Of a stretch of DNA of 6,157 nucleotides, positions 1 through 4,894 are shown piece after piece. Every line of letters starts with the position of its first letter. Within the stretch, counting starts at the first letter, position 1. Below the pieces are notes generated by a model, which searched no databases, had not been told where the DNA came from, and saw nothing but the letters and a program-made list of their open reading frames with translations. This DNA is from a bacterium (GTDB lineage: Bacteria; Pseudomonadota; Gammaproteobacteria; Burkholderiales; Burkholderiaceae_C), in assembly GCA_030824095.1 (NCBI GenBank), contig JAVBYK010000277.1, forward strand, positions 1 through 6,157, written 5' to 3'. The translations under genes were made by a program, and so were the position numbers.

Positions 1-989
1 TTCAGCACGGCCTCGGCATGGGTCAGGTTGTGCTTGATCTTGGTCTTGGCCGCCCAAGGCAAGCCCACCAGCACGTCGATGTAGTTGCGCACCACGGTGG
101 CTTCTGCGGACATGGGCGACATCAGCTTGAGCTTCTTCAGCTCGCCCTCGGCCTTCTTCAAGGCTTCCTTGGGCATCTTTGCGGCCTTGATCTTCTTCTC
201 GATCTCTTCGATGTCCGCGCCTTCTTCACCCTCGCCCAGTTCCTTCTGGATCGCCTTGACCTGCTCATTCAGGTAGAAGTCACGCTGGTTCTTTTCCATC
301 TGGCGTTTCACACGGCCACGGATCTTCTTGTCAACATTGAGGATGTCAACTTCGCGCTCGATCTGTTCGAACAGGTTCTCCAGCCGCTCCTTGACACTGG
401 ACAGGCTGAGCACGGCCTGCTTGCTGTCCAGCTTGAGCGGCAGATGCGCCGCAATCGTGTCGGCCAGGCGACCGGCATCGTCAATGCTGGAAATGGAAGT
501 CAGGATTTCCGGCGGGATCTTCTTGTTGAGTTTGACGTACTGGTCAAACTGCTGCATGACCGCGCGGCGCAATGCCTCCACTTCGCTGCCCTTGCCACGC
601 CCCTTCTCAGGGACCTGCACGACTACCTCAATGGGTGTCACATTGGCGGAGAAAAATGACTCGCCCTCTTCAATCTTGTTGACCGTTGCGCGCTGGTGAC
701 CCTCCACCAGAACCTTGACCGTGCCATCGGGCAGCTTGAGCATCTGCAAAATGGTGGAGACACAACCGACATCAAACATGTCGGACACCAGCGGGTCATC
801 CTTGGCAGCGGTCTTTTGGGCCACCAACATGATGCGGCGGTCGGACTCCATGGCAGCTTCCAGCGCCTTGATGCTCTTGGGCCGTCCCACGAACAAGGGA
901 ATGACCATATGGGGAAACACGACCACATCGCGCAGGGGCAACAGTGGCAGTTCAATGGGGGTAGCAGGCAGTGGGGAATGGCCAGACAT
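1..989 (-). CDS. lon: ATP-dependent protease Lon, N-terminal part (gene cut by window edge)
   Basis: Lon is a cytoplasmic homo-oligomeric AAA+ serine protease that degrades misfolded and short-lived regulatory proteins. The frame is open from the ATG at 989-987 to the window edge, giving 329 codons and matching E. coli Lon closely as I recall it. Visible parts are the substrate-recognition LON domain (about residues 12-205, with LPLRDVVVFPHMVIPLFVGR near its start, then LPDGTVKVLVEG and LNKKIPPEILTS) and the long charged helical linker (about 205-310, with QMEKNQRDFYLNEQVKAIQK, KMPKEA and MSPMSAEATVVR). The sequence stops about 30 residues before the expected Walker A, so the ATPase and Ser-Lys protease domains lie outside. 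The start is supported by a Shine-Dalgarno AAGAGGT at 1001-995, five bases upstream, and by alignment to the family N-terminus. It follows clpX by 143 bases with its own heat-shock-type promoter. Identity is near certain. Confidence 0.97.
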   Translation of the reverse strand, partial: MSGHSPLPATPIELPLLPLRDVVVFPHMVIPLFVGRPKSIKALEAAMESDRRIMLVAQKTAAKDDPLVSDMFDVGCVSTILQMLKLPDGTVKVLVEGHQRATVNKIEEGESFFSANVTPIEVVVQVPEKGRGKGSEVEALRRAVMQQFDQYVKLNKKIPPEILTSISSIDDAGRLADTIAAHLPLKLDSKQAVLSLSSVKERLENLFEQIEREVDILNVDKKIRGRVKRQMEKNQRDFYLNEQVKAIQKELGEGEEGADIEEIEKKIKAAKMPKEALKKAEGELKKLKLMSPMSAEATVVRNYIDVLVGLPWAAKTKIKHNLTHAEAVL

Positions 990-1014
990 GGGGTACCTCT
1001 TAGTTACCTGTTGA

Positions 1015-1042
1015 ATATGGACAGGGAAACCTGAATTTCAAG
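1015..1042 (-). promoter_or_regulatory. Sigma-32 (RpoH) heat-shock promoter of lon
   Basis: On the minus strand a perfect -35 CTTGAAA (1042-1036) is followed by 13 bases and then GTCCATAT (1022-1015). The sigma-32 consensus is CTTGAAA, 13-15 bases, CCCCATNT, so the -35 matches 7 of 7 and the -10 matches 6 of 7 defined positions with ideal spacing. Transcription would begin near 1008, giving a leader of about 19 bases that contains the lon Shine-Dalgarno. Lon is a known sigma-32 regulon member in E. coli. The start point is inferred. Confidence 0.8.
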
Positions 1043-1090
1043 CGCACTGCCATTATCAAAGCAGTCCGCGTGCAAATATCCGAATGAACC

Positions 1091-1124
1091 CGCACAAAAA
1101 CCGGCTATATCCGGAAATTGCGCG
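1091..1124 (-). terminator. Imperfect hairpin after clpX, possible terminator
   Basis: Nine bases after the clpX stop the minus strand folds as an imperfect inverted repeat. The outer stem has 7 pairs (1124-1118 with 1097-1091, one of them G-U), then a T/T internal loop, then CCGG (1114-1111) pairing with CCGG (1104-1101) around a 6-base loop. Five T residues (1100-1096) follow the inner stem, so the inner 4-bp hairpin plus T5 reads as a weak intrinsic terminator. If the outer stem forms, part of the T run is sequestered in it. It lies between clpX and the lon promoter, where a terminator would make sense. Efficiency is doubtful because the inner stem is short. Confidence 0.4.
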
Positions 1125-1132
1125 AGCCCACC

Positions 1133-2398
<1,266 letters not shown>

Positions 2399-2427
2399 GT
2401 GACGCTCGCCTTTTCGGTAGATGCCGA

Positions 2428-2455
2428 ATGATACTCAAATAAAAAACGGTGTCTG
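2428..2455 (-). promoter_or_regulatory. Possible sigma-70 promoter for clpX
   Basis: A -10-like TATCAT (2433-2428; 5 of 6 to TATAAT) lies 16 bases after a -35-like CAGACA (2455-2450; 4 of 6 to TTGACA). Transcription would start near 2421, giving a leader of about 22 bases before clpX. The -35 falls in the 3' half of the terminator hairpin. Matches of this quality can arise by chance, so this is a candidate only. It would explain how clpX is expressed despite the terminator. Confidence 0.28.
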
Positions 2456-2473
2456 CGTTGCCGCAAAACACCG
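2441..2473 (-). terminator. Intrinsic terminator between clpP and clpX
   Basis: On the minus strand CGGTGT (2473-2468) pairs perfectly with ACACCG (2452-2447). An inner TGCG/CGCA stem is closed by a GCAA tetraloop (2461-2458), and the two stems are joined by a small TT/G internal loop. Six T residues (2446-2441) follow directly, then ATTT. This is the classic architecture of a factor-independent terminator, placed 22 bases after the clpP stop and 42 bases before the clpX start. The T run points toward clpX, so it acts on transcripts from clpP. Whether it terminates fully or only attenuates cannot be read from sequence. Confidence 0.8.
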
Positions 2474-2494
2474 CCGGTGGGACTGCGCCGGTGG
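2472..2494 (-). repeat. Short direct repeat just after clpP
   Basis: The 9-mer CCACCGGCG occurs twice on the minus strand (2494-2486 and 2480-2472), separated by CAGTC. The first copy begins one base after the clpP stop codon. The second overlaps the first two bases of the terminator's 5' arm by position. CACCG in the first copy (2493-2489) is complementary to CGGTG (2473-2469) in that arm, so an alternative pairing is possible. The repeat could also be chance in GC-rich sequence. Confidence 0.6.
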
Positions 2495-2495
2495 T

Positions 2496-3125
2496 TTAGG
2501 GGCGCTTGGAAATCACTTGGTCAATCAATCCATATTCCTTGGATTCGTCGGCCGACATGTAGTAGTCACGCTCGGTGTCGCGCGCAATACGCTCCAGCGG
2601 CTGGCCAGTGCGTTCCGCCAGGATCTTGTTGAGCTGTTCGCGGGTCTTGAGGATTTCGCGGGCCGCGATCTCAATCTCGGTCGCCTGACCCTGGCTGCCA
2701 CCCGAGGGCTGGTGGATCATGACCTTGGAATTGGGCAGGCAAAAGCGCTTGCCCTTGGCACCGGCCGACAACAGGAAGGCACCCATGCTGGCCGCCATGC
2801 CGATGCACAGCGTCGACACGTCCGGCTTGATGAAGTTCATGGTGTCAAAAATCGCCATGCCGGCGCTGACAGAGCCGCCAGGCGAGTTGATGTAAAAGGA
2901 GATGTCCTTGTCCGGATTTTCACTCTCCAGGAACAGCAACTGCGCCACCACCAGGTTGGCGGTCTGGTCGTTGACCGGGCCCACCAGGAAAATCACACGC
3001 TCCTTGAGCAGACGCGAATAGATGTCGTAGGAGCGCTCGCCCCTGCCCGACTGCTCAATCACCATGGGAACCATGCCCAGACCCTGCGGCTCCATGCCGC
3101 TGGCCATTCCGTACTTCACATTCAT
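2496..3125 (-). CDS. clpP: ClpP, proteolytic subunit of Clp protease
   Basis: ClpP is a serine peptidase that forms a barrel of two stacked heptamers and degrades polypeptides delivered by ClpX or ClpA. The product has 209 residues (E. coli precursor 207). The catalytic triad is Ser113 in GMAASMGA, His138 in MIHQP and Asp187 in RDTERDYY, with the same S-H-D spacing as the E. coli enzyme (25 and 49 residues). INSPGGSV at 80-87 forms the strand that binds substrate near the active site. By alignment to E. coli, self-processing would occur after Leu16, giving a mature chain beginning GMVPMVIEQ. The ATG at 3125 is supported by Shine-Dalgarno GGAGA (3134-3130), better placed than those for Met7 or Met11. 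It follows tig by 136 bases and has its own strong sigma-32-type promoter, consistent with heat-shock control. Confidence 0.98.
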   Translation of the reverse strand: MNVKYGMASGMEPQGLGMVPMVIEQSGRGERSYDIYSRLLKERVIFLVGPVNDQTANLVVAQLLFLESENPDKDISFYINSPGGSVSAGMAIFDTMNFIKPDVSTLCIGMAASMGAFLLSAGAKGKRFCLPNSKVMIHQPSGGSQGQATEIEIAAREILKTREQLNKILAERTGQPLERIARDTERDYYMSADESKEYGLIDQVISKRP

Positions 3126-3178
3126 AGCGTCTCCAAAGAACTGTGTTGACTGTACCGAAAAAAACCGACCCTGAATGC

Positions 3179-3206
3179 AAATGGGGCTTGTCGGCAGGAC
3201 TGCAAG
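3179..3206 (-). promoter_or_regulatory. Sigma-32 (RpoH) heat-shock promoter of clpP
   Basis: On the minus strand CTTGCAG (3206-3200; 5 of 7 to CTTGAAA) is followed by 13 bases and CCCCATTT (3186-3179), a full match to the sigma-32 -10 consensus CCCCATNT. The start would be near 3172, giving a leader of about 46 bases that contains the clpP Shine-Dalgarno. clpP is a known sigma-32 target in E. coli. The whole element lies within an inverted repeat, with the -10 inside its 3' arm. Confidence 0.78.
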
Positions 3207-3223
3207 CCCTGCGCAAGCCCCAT
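3181..3223 (-). terminator. Long hairpin between tig and clpP, possible terminator or attenuator
   Basis: ATGGGGCTTG (3223-3214) pairs perfectly with CAAGCCCCAT (3190-3181), a 10-bp stem. Inside, GCAGG (3212-3208) pairs with CCTGC (3198-3194) around a 9-base loop. The bases after it (TTGCATT) are T-rich but not a true T run, so termination would be weak. GGGCTTGC occurs twice on the 5' side (3220-3213 and 3208-3201), so a second copy of the arm could compete for CAAGCCC. Transcripts from tig would make this hairpin. Those starting at the clpP promoter would not, because the promoter lies within it. Confidence 0.5.
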
Positions 3224-3236
3224 AAACCAGAAATCC

Positions 3237-3255
3237 GTTCGCTGCTTCAGCGAAC
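3237..3255 (-). other. Perfect 8-bp hairpin at the end of tig
   Basis: GTTCGCTG (3255-3248) and CAGCGAAC (3244-3237) form a perfect 8-bp stem with an AAG triloop, six bases after the tig stop. No T run follows (GGATTTCTGG), so it is not a standard intrinsic terminator. It could protect the tig mRNA 3' end or act together with the larger hairpin downstream. The pairing is seen directly; its role is not known. Confidence 0.5.
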
Positions 3256-3261
3256 CGATCC

Positions 3262-4572
3262 TCAGTTTTGACCCATCAACTCGTCAAAGGAAATGGTCTT
3301 CTCGGTGACCTTGGCCTTGGACAGCACAAAATCGGTCACATTGTTTTCCATCACGATGGCTTCCACTTCGGCCATGCGGCGGTTGTCGCCGTAGTACCAG
3401 CGGACCACATCGGCGGGCTTCTCGTAGCTGGCAGCCAGTTCATCCACGTGGGCCTTGATCTGCTCGGGCTTGGCTTGCAGGTTGTTGGCACGCACCAATT
3501 CGGACACCACCAGACCCAGACGCACACGGCGCTCAGCCTGGGGACGGAAGATATCGTCGGGGATCGGCGCCTTGTCAGCGTCCTTGATGCCACGCTGCTT
3601 CAGGTCGGCGCGGGCACCTTCCACCATGCGGTCCAGTTCGGCCTGGACGCTGGATTTTGGCAAATCCAGTTCGGCCTGCGCCAACAGGGCGTCCATTGCG
3701 ACCTGCTTGTTGCGGGCCAGCAGACGGTACTTGACTTCACGGTCCAGATTCTTGCGGATGTCGCTGCGCAGACCTTCAACGGTCGCGTCAGCAATGCCCA
3801 GGGACTTGGCCAGGGCTGCGTCCACTTCGGGCAGGTTGGCGGCTTCCACCTTCTTCAGGGTCACCATGAAGTCAGCGGTCTTGCCGGCCACATCCTGGCC
3901 ATGGTAGTCAGCGGGGAATGCCAACTGGAAGGTCTTGCTTTCGCCGAGCTTCATGCCACGCACGGCTTCTTCGAATTCCTTGAGCATCTGGCCATCGCCC
4001 ACGATGAACTGGAAATCATCGGCCTTGCCGCCAGCGAAGGGTTCACCGTCGATCTTGCCTTCAAAGTCGACGGAAACGCGGTCGGTGTCCTGCACGCCGG
4101 CATCCTTGGGACGCAGGGCGAAGGTGCGACGCTGCTTGCGCAGAATCTCAATGGTCTTGTCGATCGCGGCGTCGGTCACTTCCGCGTTCACTTTTTCCAC
4201 TGTCGCATTGGACAGATCGGCAATCTTGACTTCGGGGTACACCTCGAACACGGCATCAAAGGCCATCTGGCCTTCGGGAGAGGTTTCGCTCTCGGTGATG
4301 CGGGGCTGGCCGGCTACGCGCAGGTCGGCTTCATTGGCGGCCGAAGCAAAGGCCTGACCGACCTTGTCGTTCATCACTTCATAGTGCACCGAGTAGCCAT
4401 AGCGCTGGGCCACCACGTTCATGGGCACCTTACCGGGACGGAAACCGTCCATCTTGACGGTGCGGGCCAACTTGCGCAAACGGGAATCCACTTCAGTCTG
4501 GATTGCGCCGACTGGCAGGGTCAGGGTAATCTTTCGCTCCAGCTTTTCCAGAGTTTCAACAGTAACGGCCAT
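3262..4572 (-). CDS. tig: Trigger factor, ribosome-associated chaperone
   Basis: Trigger factor binds ribosomal protein L23 at the exit tunnel and shields nascent chains. The product has 436 residues (E. coli 432) in the usual three-domain order. The N-terminal ribosome-binding domain (about 1-115) holds the signature GFRPGKVP at 43-50. The FKBP-type prolyl isomerase domain spans about 160-243, from DRVSVDFEGKIDGEPF through VGDGQMLKEFEEAVRG to FMVTLKKVE. The C-terminal helical chaperone domain runs from about 250 to the end. In the isomerase domain the stretch corresponding to E. coli MIPGFE reads MLKEFE, so the Pro-Gly is missing. The ATG at 4572 has a strong Shine-Dalgarno AGGAG (4584-4580) seven bases upstream. 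It lies 72 bases after tRNA-Leu with no clear promoter between, so co-transcription with the tRNA is likely. Confidence 0.97.
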   Translation of the reverse strand: MAVTVETLEKLERKITLTLPVGAIQTEVDSRLRKLARTVKMDGFRPGKVPMNVVAQRYGYSVHYEVMNDKVGQAFASAANEADLRVAGQPRITESETSPEGQMAFDAVFEVYPEVKIADLSNATVEKVNAEVTDAAIDKTIEILRKQRRTFALRPKDAGVQDTDRVSVDFEGKIDGEPFAGGKADDFQFIVGDGQMLKEFEEAVRGMKLGESKTFQLAFPADYHGQDVAGKTADFMVTLKKVEAANLPEVDAALAKSLGIADATVEGLRSDIRKNLDREVKYRLLARNKQVAMDALLAQAELDLPKSSVQAELDRMVEGARADLKQRGIKDADKAPIPDDIFRPQAERRVRLGLVVSELVRANNLQAKPEQIKAHVDELAASYEKPADVVRWYYGDNRRMAEVEAIVMENNVTDFVLSKAKVTEKTISFDELMGQN

Positions 4573-4597
4573 GATCAGTCTCCTAAACTAAATGGTT

Positions 4598-4635
4598 GGG
4601 GCAGAGCGCGTCGCTGTGCGACTGCGGACTGCCCC
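4598..4635 (-). other. Compound hairpin between tRNA-Leu and tig
   Basis: GGGGCAG (4635-4629) pairs perfectly with CTGCCCC (4604-4598). Within it GTCGC (4622-4618) pairs with GCGAC (4614-4610) around an ACA loop. The structure begins 9 bases after the tRNA CCA end and finishes 13 bases before the tig Shine-Dalgarno. The downstream bases are AACCATTTAG, not a T run, so it does not look like a normal intrinsic terminator. It may be a partial terminator, a tRNA 3'-processing boundary, or a stabilising 5' structure on the tig mRNA. Confidence 0.5.
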
Positions 4636-4644
4636 GCAAGTAAG

Positions 4645-4731
4645 TGGTGCGCGGGGGGGGACTCGAACCCCCACACTGTTGCCAGCGTCAGGACCTAAAC
4701 CTGGTGCGTCTACCAATTTCGCCACCCGCGC
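4645..4731 (-). tRNA. tRNA-Leu, anticodon UAG
   Basis: This 87-base gene reads leucine CUN codons. Acceptor arms GCGCGGG (4731-4725) and CCCGCGC (4655-4649) pair fully, followed by discriminator A (4648) and an encoded CCA (4647-4645). The D region (GAAATTGGTAGACGC), the anticodon loop TTTAGGT with anticodon TAG, a long class II variable arm (CTG-GCAA-CAG) and the T arm GGGGG-TTCGAGT-CCCCC are all present. The layout closely matches E. coli tRNA-Leu(UAG). The anticodon stem CCAGG/CCTGA has a C-A mismatch at its outermost pair (27-43). The acceptor 3' side and T stem share a run of eight C, but the count is exactly what folding requires. Confidence 0.97.
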
Positions 4732-4776
4732 AAAAAACAAAATGGGAGGCCAGCAGTTCCCGCAGACACCGTCTGC
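4732..4776 (-). other. Structured leader upstream of tRNA-Leu
   Basis: GCAGAC (4776-4771) pairs perfectly with GTCTGC (4767-4762) around a GGT loop. A short GGGA (4761-4758)/TCCC (4747-4744) stem follows, then TTTT-G-TTTTTT (4742-4732), which ends at the first base of the mature tRNA. The T-rich tract after a stem resembles a weak terminator for the upstream transporter gene. It could equally be the tRNA 5' leader removed by RNase P. The 4-bp stem is too short to be confident. Confidence 0.35.
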
Positions 4777-4814
4777 CAGACCCGGACCACCCATTTGAAA
4801 TCGGTCAACCCGCT

Positions 4815-4820
4815 ATTTTA
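4815..4820 (-). promoter_or_regulatory. Possible -10 element for the tRNA-Leu/tig transcript
   Basis: TAAAAT (5 of 6 to TATAAT) is followed by a GC-rich AGCGGG, the kind of discriminator typical of stringently controlled stable-RNA promoters. No acceptable -35 is found 16-18 bases upstream. If used, transcription would start about 75 bases before the tRNA. This is a weak candidate, given because no better promoter is visible between the transporter gene and the tRNA. Confidence 0.2.
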
Positions 4821-4869
4821 ACCTGCTGCGGGACCCGGTTTATGCGACCACGCCCCGAAATCCCGGTTT

Positions 4870-4893
4870 GGTGCTGCGGCACCGGCAGGCCGG
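4870..4893 (-). terminator. GC-rich hairpins after the RND transporter gene
   Basis: Directly after the transporter stop, CCGG (4893-4890) can pair with CCGG (4885-4882) around a 4-base loop. GGTGC (4883-4879) can pair with GCACC (4874-4870) around CGCA. The two overlap by two bases and compete. No T run follows, so an intrinsic terminator is not established; any effect on transcription is inference from position. Confidence 0.3.
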
Positions 4894-4894
4894 A

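Noticed and set aside
18..659. Plus-strand open frame opposite lon
   Set aside because: The minus-strand frame through the same bases encodes a clear Lon N-terminus; the plus frame is its shadow.
1052..1057. GATAAT as a sigma-70 -10 for lon
   Set aside because: No acceptable -35 lies at 16-18 bases; the sigma-32 element downstream is a far better match.
3158..3164. T7 tract upstream of clpP as an intrinsic terminator (CCGAC/GTCGG stem)
   Set aside because: The stem would be only 5 bp around a 20-base loop and would use bases already in the larger hairpin. It also lies downstream of the clpP promoter, where it would block clpP itself.
4653..4660. Run of eight G (C on the gene strand) in the tRNA as a sequencing error
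   Set aside because: Exactly eight are needed to complete both the T stem and the acceptor stem, so the count is consistent.
3268..4698. Plus-strand open frame of about 476 codons opposite tig that runs into the tRNA
   Set aside because: It is antisense to an intact tig gene and its end overlaps the tRNA; the His- and Gly-rich product looks like a reverse-strand translation artefact of biased codons.
4803..4808. TTGACC-like -35 (GGTTGACC on the minus strand) upstream of the tRNA
   Set aside because: No -10-like hexamer follows at 15-19 bases, where the sequence is GC-rich.
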